Shown: piece after piece, positions 1-9,106 of the stretch
How the letters are laid out: every line of letters begins with the position of its first letter
Position numbering within the stretch: the stretch's first letter is position 1
Assembly (NCBI GenBank): GCA_002069785.1
Contig: MWCA01000020.1
Span: forward strand, 1 to 64,000
Reading direction: 5' to 3'
Source of the DNA: Lentisphaerae bacterium ADurb.Bin242
GTDB taxonomy: Bacteria; Verrucomicrobiota; Lentisphaeria; Victivallales; UBA1829
Length of the DNA: 64,000 nt
The notes under the pieces: generated by a model
Seen by the model: the letters and a program-made list of their open reading frames with translations, nothing else
What the model was told of the DNA's origin: nothing
The model's database searches: none
Position numbers and translations under genes: made by a program

Positions 1-1
1 C

Positions 2-664
2 TATCATACCATCGTGGACATGTACCGTCTCTGGGAACAGGGGCACAAGGTCATCATTCCGCACCGGATCAGCCGGGAGGACCCTCTTGCCAGCCGTCTG
101 TTCTCCCATTGCTTCTACTCGCTGATGAACCGTTTTTCGGAAGTGACCTATCCGGACGGCGGAGCGGACCTCTTCTTCATCGACCGCGAAGTCATCGACA
201 TCCTCAACACCCGGATTCATCCGATCAACACGGCCAGCATCGCGGAAGTCCTGCGGCTGGGATTCGATCCGTATTTTTACGGGTATGAACGGCCGCTCGG
301 CCTGAACCGCAGCAAATCCAGATGGTCATTCCGGAAAAAGCTCCGGCTTGCCAAGGACACCTTCTTTTCCTCGTCGACCTTCCCGATCCTGCTGATCAAC
401 CGGGTCGGGCTTTTCGCCTCGCTTCTTTCTTTCGGCATGATCATTTTCTATCTTTATATCACCGTCTTCGGCAACCACGAATTCTGGGGCCTCCAGGTGC
501 CCGGATGGGTGTCGATCATCCTGTTCATCACCTTTTTCGGAGGAATCATCATGCTTTCGCTCGGCGTCATCGCCGAATATATCTGGCGGATTTACGAAGA
601 AGTCAAGGCGCGTCCCGGCTACATTATCCGCCGGAAGGAAGAGGACAGAAAGCCCCGGGACTGA
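2..664 (+). CDS. Polyprenyl-phosphate glycosyltransferase, GT2 family (5' end outside window)
   Basis: This is the last ~220 codons of a membrane-bound family 2 glycosyltransferase, open at the window edge. The soluble part ends in a basic stretch (RSKSRWSFRKKLRLAKDTF). Two hydrophobic helices follow, at about residues 125-150 and 160-185, then the tail EYIWRIYEEVKARPGYII. That helix pair and tail are typical of GtrB/ArnC-like enzymes, which load a sugar onto undecaprenyl phosphate at the cytoplasmic membrane. It is followed after ~35 bp by sugar-nucleotide genes on the same strand, so a role in glycan precursor transfer fits. The sugar donor cannot be told, and the catalytic half is not in the window. 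Confidence 0.85.
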   Translation, partial: YHTIVDMYRLWEQGHKVIIPHRISREDPLASRLFSHCFYSLMNRFSEVTYPDGGADLFFIDREVIDILNTRIHPINTASIAEVLRLGFDPYFYGYERPLGLNRSKSRWSFRKKLRLAKDTFFSSSTFPILLINRVGLFASLLSFGMIIFYLYITVFGNHEFWGLQVPGWVSIILFITFFGGIIMLSLGVIAEYIWRIYEEVKARPGYIIRRKEEDRKPRD

Positions 665-698
665 TTTTTCAAACTTATCGATGGGAGATTGCGGTATC

Positions 699-1628
699 AT
701 GACGGAACCAACTTCTTTTTATCTTCATCCGCAGGGAATCGTGGAGAAAGGCGCTCAAATCGGGGCAAAAACACGGGTCTGGGCGTGGGCGCACGTCCTC
801 GGAGGCGCCCGGATCGGCGAGGAATGCAATCTCTGCGACCACACCTTCATCGAAAACGACGTGGTCATCGGCAACCGCGTGACCGTCAAATGCGGGGTTT
901 CCGTCTGGGACGGCATCACCATCGAGGACAACGTCTTCATCGGTCCGTCCGTGGCATTCACCAACGACAAGTTTCCCCGGAGCCGCCAATATCCGGAAAC
1001 ATTCGCCCGGACCACGATCTGCAAAGGGGCGTCCATCGGCGCGAACGCCACGATCCTTCCGGTCCGGATCGGCTCCAACGCCATGGTCGGCGCCGGGGCG
1101 GTCGTCACCAAAGACGTCCCCCCGAACGCGATCGTCGTGGGAAATCCCGCCCGGATCATCGGCTACTGCGGCGCCTCGAAAAAAACTGCCGCCGAGGAAG
1201 CCGCGTCCCCCGGAAAAAATGCGCAGGACAAGCGGGTCTATTCCATCCCGAGCTTTTCCGACGTGCGCGGGGAACTGAGCGTCCTCGAATTCGAAAAGCT
1301 CCTCCCCTTCCCCGTGAAACGGATGTTCTACACCTACGGCGTCGACTCCAACAACGTCCGGGGCGAACACGCCCACAAGACCTGCGAACAGTTCCTGATC
1401 GCCGCGGCGGGTTCGCTCCACGTCATTGTCGACGACGGCGACAACCGGGAGGAATATGTGCTGGACAGTCCGAAAATCGGGCTTCATCTGCCCGCCGGCT
1501 GCTGGGGAATCCAGTATAAGCATTCCGCCGACTGCGTGCTGCTGGTCCTCGCCTCGCATTCCTACGAGGCGGAGGATTATATCCGCAACTACGACGATTT
1601 TCTGCAATACAAAAAGACGGGAGTGTGA
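699..1628 (+). CDS. WxcM-like bifunctional sugar acyltransferase / dTDP-sugar 3,4-ketoisomerase
   Basis: Two domains are visible. Residues ~5-155 form a left-handed beta-helix acyltransferase with hexapeptide repeats (IGAKTRVWAW, IGNRVTVKCG, VGAGAVVTKDVPPNAIVVGNPA). Residues ~175-309 form a cupin of the FdtA/QdtA type (VRGELSVLEF, RGEHAHKTCEQFLI). WxcM proteins with this order isomerise dTDP-4-keto-6-deoxyglucose and N-acylate the 3-amino sugar made from it. The next gene encodes the matching aminotransferase. I chose the ATG at 699 because GGGAGA lies ten bases upstream; an in-frame ATG at 681 would lack a ribosome site. The exact isomer product is not deducible. Confidence 0.88.
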   Translation: MTEPTSFYLHPQGIVEKGAQIGAKTRVWAWAHVLGGARIGEECNLCDHTFIENDVVIGNRVTVKCGVSVWDGITIEDNVFIGPSVAFTNDKFPRSRQYPETFARTTICKGASIGANATILPVRIGSNAMVGAGAVVTKDVPPNAIVVGNPARIIGYCGASKKTAAEEAASPGKNAQDKRVYSIPSFSDVRGELSVLEFEKLLPFPVKRMFYTYGVDSNNVRGEHAHKTCEQFLIAAAGSLHVIVDDGDNREEYVLDSPKIGLHLPAGCWGIQYKHSADCVLLVLASHSYEAEDYIRNYDDFLQYKKTGV

Positions 1629-1633
1629 TTTCC

Positions 1634-2734
1634 ATGCAGTTTCTGGACATGAAGGCGCCCTACCTCGAACTGAAGGAGGAACTCGACGCCGCGTATTTCC
1701 GCTTCATGAATTCCGGCTGGTACGTCCTGGGACCGGAGGCAGACCGTTTTGAGGAGCTTCTTGCGGAATATTGCGGCACGGAACACGCCGTCGGCGTCTC
1801 CAACGGACTGGACGCCCTCTGCCTCGGGCTGGAAGCGGGCGGAGTCAAACCCGGCGATGAGGTCATCGTCCCGTCCAACACCTACATCGCCACCTGGCTG
1901 GCAGTTTCCCAGGTGGGCGCAATTCCGGTCCCCGTGGAACCGGAACTCCATACGTTCAACATCGATCCCGCCCGCATCGAAGCGGCGGTAACGCCCCGAA
2001 CCACGGCCATTGCGGCGGTCCACCTTTTCGGGACGCCCGCCGACATGGCGCCGGTCATGGAAATTGCGGAAAAACACCACCTGTTCGTATTGGAGGACAA
2101 CGCCCAGTCGCAGGGCGCCTTCTATCAGGGGAAACGCACCGGCAATCTCGGACACGCCGCCGCGTTCAGCTTCTACCCTGCCAAAAACATCGGAGCGTTC
2201 GGGGAAGCGGGAGCCGTCACGACCCATGACGCCGCTCTCGCCGACCGTGTCCGGGTCCTGCGCAACTACGGTTCCCGCGTCAAATACCGCAATGAAGTCA
2301 AGGGCTACAACCGCCGGATCGATGCGCTCCAGGCGGCGTTCCTCGCGGTCAAGCTCCCGAAACTGGACGAATGGAACGAACGCAGGCGCCAGATCGCCTC
2401 CCTTTATTTCAACGGACTGAAAGACATTCCGGGAATGCTTCTCCCTGAATCGCCGCTGGAAAAGAGCGTCTGGCACCAGTTCGTAATCCGGATTTCCAAC
2501 CGGGACGCCGTCAAGGACGCGCTTGCCGGACAGGGAATCCCCACGATGATCCATTATCCGATCCCGCCTCATCTTTCCGAGGCTTACGCGGATATGAAAT
2601 TCAAGCGCGGCGACTTCCCGATTGCGGAAGAGCTGGCCGACACGTTTTTAAGTCTCCCGATCGGCCCCCACATGTCCGAAGACGACGCGCGGACCGTGAT
2701 CGGAGAACTCCGGAAGATTTTACGGAGCTCTTGA
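1634..2734 (+). CDS. DegT/DnrJ/EryC1 family sugar aminotransferase (FdtB/QdtB-like)
   Basis: This is a 366-residue PLP-dependent transaminase expected to convert the 3-keto sugar nucleotide from the upstream enzyme into a 3-amino-3,6-dideoxy sugar. Family features are the N-terminal FLDMKAPY, the GVSNGLDAL cofactor-phosphate loop, EDNAQSQGA with the PLP-binding Asp, and FSFYPAKNIGAFGEAG carrying the Schiff-base Lys. The ATG at 1634 has GGGAG ten bases upstream. A GTG at 1625 overlaps the previous stop codon but leaves no room for a ribosome site. It is the last gene of the plus-strand glycan unit and converges on the next gene. Confidence 0.9.
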   Translation: MQFLDMKAPYLELKEELDAAYFRFMNSGWYVLGPEADRFEELLAEYCGTEHAVGVSNGLDALCLGLEAGGVKPGDEVIVPSNTYIATWLAVSQVGAIPVPVEPELHTFNIDPARIEAAVTPRTTAIAAVHLFGTPADMAPVMEIAEKHHLFVLEDNAQSQGAFYQGKRTGNLGHAAAFSFYPAKNIGAFGEAGAVTTHDAALADRVRVLRNYGSRVKYRNEVKGYNRRIDALQAAFLAVKLPKLDEWNERRRQIASLYFNGLKDIPGMLLPESPLEKSVWHQFVIRISNRDAVKDALAGQGIPTMIHYPIPPHLSEAYADMKFKRGDFPIAEELADTFLSLPIGPHMSEDDARTVIGELRKILRSS

Positions 2735-2752
2735 AACTCCCCCACGGCTTTT

Positions 2753-5137
2753 TCAGCGTTTCGGGACCAGATAAAGTTCTCCGAAACGGTCCGGGGCATG
2801 GTAGCCGGCGAACGTTGGAATCCAGCAGCCCGCCGCCTGGGTCTTCACCGAACGGATCACGTTGTAGTAAAGCGTTTCGCCCGGCTTGATTCCGCCCGCC
2901 ACGATGTCGCTCATGCGGACGGCGATCCGGACGCGCCAGAAGTCTTTCCCGGAAGAGACTTTCACGTTGCCCGGGAAATCCCACGAATCCGTAACCGTGC
3001 CGTCCCGGTTCGCCCCGACGATCTTTCCGGCGGGATCGACCGCGACTTGCTTATACGGCATGCCGCGCTGCCGGGCGAAGAAGCTCTCCCATTCATCGTT
3101 GAGCCAGACGATGTTGTTGCTGGCGAGGGAAGCCGGGTCCACCTTGCTTTCCAGATATTGGAAATAAACCCAGGTTCCATCGTGCGCAACCTTCACCTGA
3201 AGCTGTCTTTTCATGGGTTCCGCGCGCAGACCGCCGTACAGGTTCAGCTGCGCGGCCTTGTTCCAGTCGAGCCGGTCCGGATCGCCTGGTTCGGGATTCT
3301 CCACACACGGGACCGCGCACTGCTGCATAGAGGGCGACTTCAACGTTTCCAGTTCGTCGGCGCGTTTTTTCCCTTTCACCATATACTGCCAGACGCCTTT
3401 GTCGAACAATTCCACCCGCGATTTGAAAGGTTCGGCCGTCGCCAGCTTTTTCGCCTGCTCCATGAATTCGCCCAGCTTCTTCATCCGGGCGTCGGTGCCC
3501 AGGTATTTCCAGGCGATCTCGTCCGTCTGGTGAAGGACGCCTTTCGGATAATTGGCGCCGTCCGTGTAGATGGACTCCGCAAACCGGTAGAACTCCTTCA
3601 TCGGCTTTTCGGCGGGACCGTAATACTTCGCAAAGAACTCATCAAACAACTGTTTTGCATCCAGCGACTTGTCCCAGGCGAGCTTCCAGTTGATGTGGCC
3701 TTCCACCTGGTCGAACAGCACGCTGTGCTGGCTGAACGGCAGATAGGAAGGTTCCCAGAACATTCCCGTCACATGGACATCCATATATTTCTTGAAGTAG
3801 TCCCCGACATGCCCCGCGAAGAATCCCGGAAAGTAGCGGGTCTGCTGCTGGGTCGCGCTCAGAGACGGGAAACAGTAATACATCCAGACATACTTTTTCA
3901 TTTTCGGATACGCCTTGTCCCAGGCGGCCAATATTCGATCGTCGTTCCCGACCACCTTTTTGGAATAGACCATCCGCGAGTGCAAGCACATCATGACGAC
4001 GATGTTGTCCTCCAGCTGAACCTCGGTCGGGGGATAGGCGAACCCGGCATACGCGGCGGCTCCGATGAATTTGCCGGGGTGCGTCTTCTTCACTTCTTTT
4101 GCGACCGCGTTCACAAAGCGGAAGAAATAGTTGCTGGAGAAGTCGTTGGAAAAACATCCTTCGCCGCGCATGATTTTCTTCGGAGTGAACTTGCTGCATT
4201 CCGGACACTTGCAGAAGGAACGGTTGTCCATCGGGACCACGGCGAAGACATCGGATTGATAGTCGGCCGGCACGTTGCTGAGCACCTGATTGGCCTTCAC
4301 CTTGCCGTCGAAATAGTCCCGGGCGTCCTGGACCACCCGGGCGATGACCTCGGGATTCGTGTAGCAGAGCTGCATCGGCTTGTCATTGCCGTATCCCTTG
4401 GCGAACCAGTCCTTTCTGGCGGGCCAGAAGCGGTTGTAGAAAGTATACATGGAATGGTTGATGATCGCCCGTTTTCCGCCGTGACGGCGGCGCAGATACC
4501 AGAGCATCAAGTCGCGGCTGTTCAGCCGTTCGCGGTCGGCGGTCTGGACCGTGTCGCCGCAGAGGCTGGCGGGAATTCCCATGTAAAACATATCGCGCAT
4601 TTCCAGCGAAGGCGTGCGGCGGATTTCCATGTCCCCGATGCTCAGGTTTTTTGCCGGGGCATACGCGATTCCGAGTTCCGTCGGCAGATACCAGCGGAGG
4701 CCCAGAAGTTCCAGAAAATCGTAAACGGCATACGTCGTGGCGATTTTTTCCCAGAAGTTCGGAAACGTGGTACTCTTGTGGTAGTCCACCTTTCCTTTCT
4801 CCGGGCCGTCGCATCCCAGCAGGAAAATATCGTTTCCCTTCACCCGGACCAGATACTCCTGAAACCGGAAGTCTTTGATCCCGGCCTTCCGGGAGGCTTC
4901 CGTTTCCCCCACATGAATTTTCGTTTTTGCATCCGCCGGAGCTTTTGTGACGATCGGCAGCGTCGCTCCGGTCATTTTCTGAATATGATACTGAAGTTCC
5001 AATGCTCCGAATTGAGCCGGTTTCGAGGCGTTTTCATCCACCACGATCACGGCTTCGGGCTTTCCGTCCTTCACCAGTTCCGCGCCGAAAATCATTCCGG
5101 GCAGCAGCGCCAATGCAAACATCATTTTTTTCACCAT
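2753..5137 (-). CDS. Secreted DUF4838 protein, glycoside-hydrolase-like
   Basis: This is a 794-residue exported protein. The N-terminus MVKKMMFALALLPGMIFG is a signal peptide. Residues ~20-130 resemble the alpha/beta domain found before GH20 and GH67 catalytic domains (FGALELQYHIQKMTGATLPI). The central ~200-560 region matches DUF4838 in style, with a cysteine pair FCKCPEC that may bind metal. The last ~150 residues look like a CBM9-type beta-sandwich (FWRVRIAVRMSDI). DUF4838 proteins occur in polysaccharide-use regions, but their reaction is not established. It is last in a minus-strand unit after a LacI regulator and a prepilin-like gene. RBS AAAGGGAAG precedes the start. Confidence 0.8.
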   Translation of the reverse strand: MVKKMMFALALLPGMIFGAELVKDGKPEAVIVVDENASKPAQFGALELQYHIQKMTGATLPIVTKAPADAKTKIHVGETEASRKAGIKDFRFQEYLVRVKGNDIFLLGCDGPEKGKVDYHKSTTFPNFWEKIATTYAVYDFLELLGLRWYLPTELGIAYAPAKNLSIGDMEIRRTPSLEMRDMFYMGIPASLCGDTVQTADRERLNSRDLMLWYLRRRHGGKRAIINHSMYTFYNRFWPARKDWFAKGYGNDKPMQLCYTNPEVIARVVQDARDYFDGKVKANQVLSNVPADYQSDVFAVVPMDNRSFCKCPECSKFTPKKIMRGEGCFSNDFSSNYFFRFVNAVAKEVKKTHPGKFIGAAAYAGFAYPPTEVQLEDNIVVMMCLHSRMVYSKKVVGNDDRILAAWDKAYPKMKKYVWMYYCFPSLSATQQQTRYFPGFFAGHVGDYFKKYMDVHVTGMFWEPSYLPFSQHSVLFDQVEGHINWKLAWDKSLDAKQLFDEFFAKYYGPAEKPMKEFYRFAESIYTDGANYPKGVLHQTDEIAWKYLGTDARMKKLGEFMEQAKKLATAEPFKSRVELFDKGVWQYMVKGKKRADELETLKSPSMQQCAVPCVENPEPGDPDRLDWNKAAQLNLYGGLRAEPMKRQLQVKVAHDGTWVYFQYLESKVDPASLASNNIVWLNDEWESFFARQRGMPYKQVAVDPAGKIVGANRDGTVTDSWDFPGNVKVSSGKDFWRVRIAVRMSDIVAGGIKPGETLYYNVIRSVKTQAAGCWIPTFAGYHAPDRFGELYLVPKR

Positions 5138-5179
5138 GAATCTTCCCTTTCGATCATATATATATTCAATTCCTGAACT

Positions 5180-5890
5180 TCATTTCACTTCCGCGGTGAC
5201 GCGGACCGTTTCATAGCAGGCGCCCCAGGCGGCGATCCAGACGCTGTTCAGCATGACTCCGTCGAGCTTCACATTGTAGAGGGTCAGATACGGTTCCGTC
5301 TGCCCTTCCATGTTGAAGAAATCGATCTGTTTTTTCTCATGGTCGTAGACCAGAGTCCACGTGACCCATTTTTCCCGGGCGGTGAGAAGGTTGAACGGAG
5401 CGGTCGGACGCATTGCCTTCACCTGTTTTCCTTCCACCTGATACGCCAGAAAATTGGGAGTCTGGAGGTTGTGCGAGTATCCCTGTACCTGGAACCCGCT
5501 GTCGCGGAGTTTCCAGAAGGCCTGCCCGGCGTCGGCCGCCACGGTCATGCGGGAGGAAAGCGCCAGTCCGAGCGGATGCCCGCTGGAACCCTCCGGCTGG
5601 AACAAGGTCGCGGAAAGAGTGATCCTTTTTACCGTGTCATCGATCGTGATTCCCCGGGAGAGCTTGTGAGAGATTCCAAAATAGATTTTCGCCGTTTTGA
5701 GGAAAGTCTTTCCGTTTTCCGTGACGACCGAATACTGTTTCGGACCGGGCGGCGTTTTCTGATGGACATCGGTCCATCCTTTGAGTTCGGGATTTTTTGC
5801 GAAATCACTCTGGAACAGGACTGTTTCCTTTGCGGAAAGGGTCAGGCAACCGGCGGATATGACCGCGAAAAACCAATGCCTTGCGTTCAT
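5180..5890 (-). CDS. Small secreted protein of unknown function
   Basis: This 236-residue protein starts with a signal peptide (MNARHWFFAVISAGCLTLSA). The remainder is rich in alternating beta-strand-like segments and aromatic residues, and contains LFQSDFAKNPELKGWTDVH near the start. That pattern resembles a concanavalin-like or jelly-roll carbohydrate-binding fold, as in DUF1080-type proteins, but no catalytic motif is visible. It lies 42 bp upstream of the DUF4838 gene on the same strand and is preceded by GAGGTG. Joint action of the two on an extracellular glycan is an inference from location only. Confidence 0.65.
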   Translation of the reverse strand: MNARHWFFAVISAGCLTLSAKETVLFQSDFAKNPELKGWTDVHQKTPPGPKQYSVVTENGKTFLKTAKIYFGISHKLSRGITIDDTVKRITLSATLFQPEGSSGHPLGLALSSRMTVAADAGQAFWKLRDSGFQVQGYSHNLQTPNFLAYQVEGKQVKAMRPTAPFNLLTAREKWVTWTLVYDHEKKQIDFFNMEGQTEPYLTLYNVKLDGVMLNSVWIAAWGACYETVRVTAEVK

Positions 5891-5904
5891 TTTTCACCTC
5901 GATG

Positions 5905-6603
5905 TCAATATTTGATATTGTCAAATGCCTTGACCATATTGCCCATGGTCCAATACGCATAACCATCCGGCGTCTTCGGTTCCACATGGCCGTCCATGTA
6001 GAGGGTATTGGAACTGTTGGCCGCATGAACGTTGAGGTTCTGCAATTTAGTCCCGCCGATTTGCGTGCAGCGCATGAGGTAACACCCCGGCGGCGCGGAA
6101 TTTCTTGTCCGGTCCCTGGCGCCCAGATAGGTCATCTTGAATCCGCCTTCATAGTAATAGGTCATGGCGCCGTACCAGTAGGCGTCTCCAAGCGTCGGAT
6201 GCTTGTAGAGGGGCTGGGAGGTCGGACAGAAACAGGTCTTTTCCCCCTTCAGGTAACCGAAGGCGATATTCTTGCCGAAATTCGTCAGGTAGGCATTGTT
6301 TTTTACATACTGGGTGCGGATCAGGTTGGGCGAGCCGGTGAACCAGGTGTCGGTAAACGGGTCCATGGTTTTGTGGCCCGCGCTGGCCTCCCCCGCGTTT
6401 CCCGGTGTAAGATAGCCGTTATAGTCGCCGGTATACAGATGCACGGACAATCCGTTCTGCTTGAGATTGTTCTTGCAGGAGATGTCTCTGGCCTTTTCAC
6501 GGGCTTTGTTGAGGGCGGGCAGCAGCATCCCGGCCAGGATTGCAATGATGGCAATCACGACGAGGAGCTCGACTAAAGTGAAATCTCTTCTGTCTGGATT
6601 CAT
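5905..6603 (-). CDS. Prepilin-type N-terminal motif protein with H-X10-DG tail
   Basis: The mature N-terminus follows a short basic leader: [20 protein letters not shown], a class III (type IV pilin/pseudopilin) signal with the conserved Glu at +5. A hydrophobic helix and [18 protein letters not shown] come next. The C-terminal [14 protein letters not shown] belongs to the H-X9-DG type common in Lentisphaerota and Planctomycetota pseudopilins; here the spacing is ten. The first in-frame Met (6660) lies 57 bases further upstream, but AAGGAAG sits directly before the Met at 6603. It follows the LacI gene closely. Such proteins are probably processed by prepilin peptidase; their role is unknown. 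Confidence 0.85.
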   Translation of the reverse strand: MNPDRRDFTLVELLVVIAIIAILAGMLLPALNKAREKARDISCKNNLKQNGLSVHLYTGDYNGYLTPGNAGEASAGHKTMDPFTDTWFTGSPNLIRTQYVKNNAYLTNFGKNIAFGYLKGEKTCFCPTSQPLYKHPTLGDAYWYGAMTYYYEGGFKMTYLGARDRTRNSAPPGCYLMRCTQIGGTKLQNLNVHAANSSNTLYMDGHVEPKTPDGYAYWTMGNMVKAFDNIKY

Positions 6604-6656
6604 TTTCTCTTCCTTCTGTAAAGGGTGAATAGGGTGCGGAATGATCGCGGCATGAT

Positions 6657-7739
6657 TCATTTTCTCCGTTTTGAGGAAACCGTATCCGGGCCCGGAGAAC
6701 TTCCGCGGGGAGCCGGACCGATGGACTCCCGGGAGACGAAACGGGCATTCAAAAGGATCTCTTTCGGGGGCTTTTCAAAGTCGGGTTCGGAAAGCTGTCT
6801 GAAAATGAAGTCCCAGCCGATGTCGGCAAACTGCGTGAAACACAATTCCACCGAAGAAAGGGAGGGCTGCGAGTAGATTCCCATATCCGTATTGCCGAAC
6901 CCGATCAGGGAAAAATCCTCGGGGACCCCGATTCCCTGCTCCTTCAGCCCGCGCATCAGGCCGTAGGCGAACCAGTCGTTCATGCAAAAACACGCGGTCG
7001 TGCCGGGTTTTTCCCGGAAGAGGAGCCTGGAAACCGCATATCCCGCCTCCATCGGCTTGCTGGGGTAATCGCTGTCATAGGGGAGCGAAGGATTCCAGTC
7101 CGTGACCCCGGCAGAGGCGAGAATGCCCCGGATCAGCTCGTCTTTCTGCCGGTACCAGCCCAGATCGACGGTCTGCTTCGGAACCGTCTGAACGATGCGG
7201 CGGTGTCCCAGCTTCACGAGCTTGCGCGTGACTTCGGAGACCGCCCGCAAAGAAGAAACGTTGATCGGAAGGATCCCCGGAGTCGGGACAAAATCGGGAG
7301 GCGGTCCGAAAAGAGCGACCGGGCGTTTCATCGAAGTAAAGTCCAGCAGGAGATCCTTCACGTTGCCATACAGGTACAGGAACGAGGCGATCCCGGCAAA
7401 TCCGGCCTGGAGCAGATGTTCGAAGGTGCGCCGGGCTTTCACCGGATCGGAGCTCAGATACATCAGAACCATTTCGTATCCCGCGTCCGAACAGAAGCCG
7501 CCGAAACGGGTGATCATTTCCGTGAAGCCGCTGTAGTCCGTGGTAAGGAACGCGATCCGCTTGTAACATCCCTTCTTGAGGGAAAGCGCGATCTGGTTGG
7601 GACGGTATCCCATCCGCTTGGCAAGGGTCTGCACACGCTTGCGGGTCGTTTCCTTCACGCTGGACTTGTTGCGCAAAGCCATGCTGACCGTGGTATGGCT
7701 CAGCTTCGCCTTTTCGGCAATGTCGTAGATCGTGACCAT
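6657..7739 (-). CDS. LacI family transcriptional regulator
   Basis: This is a 360-residue repressor. The N-terminal helix-turn-helix [20 protein letters not shown] and the hinge region [10 protein letters not shown] are typical of LacI. A periplasmic-binding-protein-like effector domain follows from residue ~60. It is first in a minus-strand unit with the prepilin-like, small secreted and DUF4838 genes, so it probably controls that unit in response to a sugar. A palindrome TGTTAgattTAACA lies just upstream (7754-7767), and two ATCGAT-centred palindromes lie further up at 7826-7854; either could be its operator. The ligand is unknown. Confidence 0.9.
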   Translation of the reverse strand: MVTIYDIAEKAKLSHTTVSMALRNKSSVKETTRKRVQTLAKRMGYRPNQIALSLKKGCYKRIAFLTTDYSGFTEMITRFGGFCSDAGYEMVLMYLSSDPVKARRTFEHLLQAGFAGIASFLYLYGNVKDLLLDFTSMKRPVALFGPPPDFVPTPGILPINVSSLRAVSEVTRKLVKLGHRRIVQTVPKQTVDLGWYRQKDELIRGILASAGVTDWNPSLPYDSDYPSKPMEAGYAVSRLLFREKPGTTACFCMNDWFAYGLMRGLKEQGIGVPEDFSLIGFGNTDMGIYSQPSLSSVELCFTQFADIGWDFIFRQLSEPDFEKPPKEILLNARFVSRESIGPAPRGSSPGPDTVSSKRRK

Positions 7740-7825
7740 TTTCTACCCGGTGTTGTTAGATTTAACATCCCTGTTGTTTATAATTATAATCGGAAAAATG
7801 AAAAGTGCAAGGGGAAATCTGAAAA

Positions 7826-7854
7826 TTTTATCGATAAATTTTTTATCGATAAAA
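7826..7854. promoter_or_regulatory. Tandem ATCGAT-centred palindromes, candidate operator
   Basis: Two near-identical palindromes, TTTTATCGATAAA (7826-7838) and TTTTATCGATAAAA (7841-7854), have centres 15 bp apart in the divergent region between a LacI gene and a GntR gene. Palindromes with a central CG are typical of LacI-family operators. Assignment to either regulator is inference. Confidence 0.5.
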
Positions 7855-8032
7855 TTTCAGAATGCTTTCCGGACAACCATATCATGAAATACTCACGCCA
7901 CGAACCGCATTTCCTGCTTCACAAAAAAATAACGCAAAAAAATTTTTGTCCTTTGCAATTTGAAAAATAAGGTGATATATTGACACATATAAGACACTTG
8001 GACAGGTGGACACTATAAAAAAAGGGGCCGAA

Positions 8033-9106
8033 ATGACCGGAGATATTTGCGACGCGCTCCGCAGCGACATTGCCGCGGGCAAATTCCCGCCCGGGAAACG
8101 TCTGCCCGGATTCCGCGAACTGGCCGGGCAATACGATTGCAGCCGGGGGACCATCGAGAACGCGGTCCGGATTCTGGCGGACGAAGGACTTCTCCGCACG
8201 GTTCACGGCAAGGGAACTTTCCTTACGGACGCCGGGACGCCGCTTCCGCGGAAGGTCAACCGGATCGCCGGGGCGGTCCTGCTGCGGAACGGCTGGCTGG
8301 AAGCCATGGAGAAACTCCGCGACGAATATCTGAAAAAAGGCTGGTTCGTCTCCACCTACTGCTCTTCGGAAGACCTCCAGAATCCGGCGGCGGAAAAACA
8401 GTTTCTGGAACATGCGCTGGCACAGAATTTCGCGGCGGTGATCCTGGTCGGAACGCCGCTGGAGCCGCTGAATACGGAACTCTACCGGAAAATGCGCCGC
8501 GCCGGAATGAAGGTGCTTCACCTGACGCACTATAAGGACGACATGTCCGGGGAAGCCGCGATCCTGCCCGACTACCGCATGGCCGGGGCTCTGGCCTGTT
8601 CGGCGGCGGCCATGCGCGGCTGCCGCAACTTTGTATATGTCGCTCCGACGCCCGTTCTCTCCCCCAGCACGAGGTGGAGACAGATCGGCATGACGGAAAT
8701 GGCCGGAGCGCTGAAACTGAACCGTCTGAAAGACATGCTGATTCCGCGTCACAGCGGGGACATTGCGGACGCTGATTTTGCGAAGTTCCTCCCGTTCCTG
8801 AAAAAGCTTCCTCCCGGCACGGCGATCCTGGCGGATTCCTGTGAATTACTGCATGCGTTCCATCTTTTCCGGAACCGGGCGGGTCTCTCCGGAGAACCGC
8901 TTTTCGACCTTTCGCTGTCCGGGACCAGCCCGTTGGCCCCGCGGGTGAACCATGTCTCTTTCGACTACGAGGAAAGCATCCGCCTCGCCATGGAATATGT
9001 CATGGACAATAATCTCCTCCCGCTGTCGCCATTTCAGAAGAACCTTCCTCCAAAGCTGTTTCTGCGCGAAGACTCGGACAGCTCAAAAAAAGGATTGTCA
9101 CAATGA
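8033..9106 (+). CDS. GntR family transcriptional regulator
   Basis: Residues ~1-70 form a winged helix-turn-helix (CDALRSDIAAGKFPPGKRLP, then TIENAVRILADEGLLRTVHG). The remaining ~280 residues look like a LacI/periplasmic-binding-like effector domain, so this is a sugar-responsive GntR regulator rather than a short FadR type. I prefer the ATG at 8033, preceded by AAAGGGG, over the GTG at 8006. The stop codon overlaps the next start (ATGA at 9103), so it is translationally coupled to the CehA-like hydrolase and probably regulates it. Confidence 0.88.
   Translation: MTGDICDALRSDIAAGKFPPGKRLPGFRELAGQYDCSRGTIENAVRILADEGLLRTVHGKGTFLTDAGTPLPRKVNRIAGAVLLRNGWLEAMEKLRDEYLKKGWFVSTYCSSEDLQNPAAEKQFLEHALAQNFAAVILVGTPLEPLNTELYRKMRRAGMKVLHLTHYKDDMSGEAAILPDYRMAGALACSAAAMRGCRNFVYVAPTPVLSPSTRWRQIGMTEMAGALKLNRLKDMLIPRHSGDIADADFAKFLPFLKKLPPGTAILADSCELLHAFHLFRNRAGLSGEPLFDLSLSGTSPLAPRVNHVSFDYEESIRLAMEYVMDNNLLPLSPFQKNLPPKLFLREDSDSSKKGLSQ

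Noticed and set aside
2798-5176. 792-codon plus-strand open frame
   Set aside because: It is antisense to the DUF4838 gene, which has a signal peptide, RBS and recognisable domains. High GC favours long antisense frames here; the translated product has no family character.
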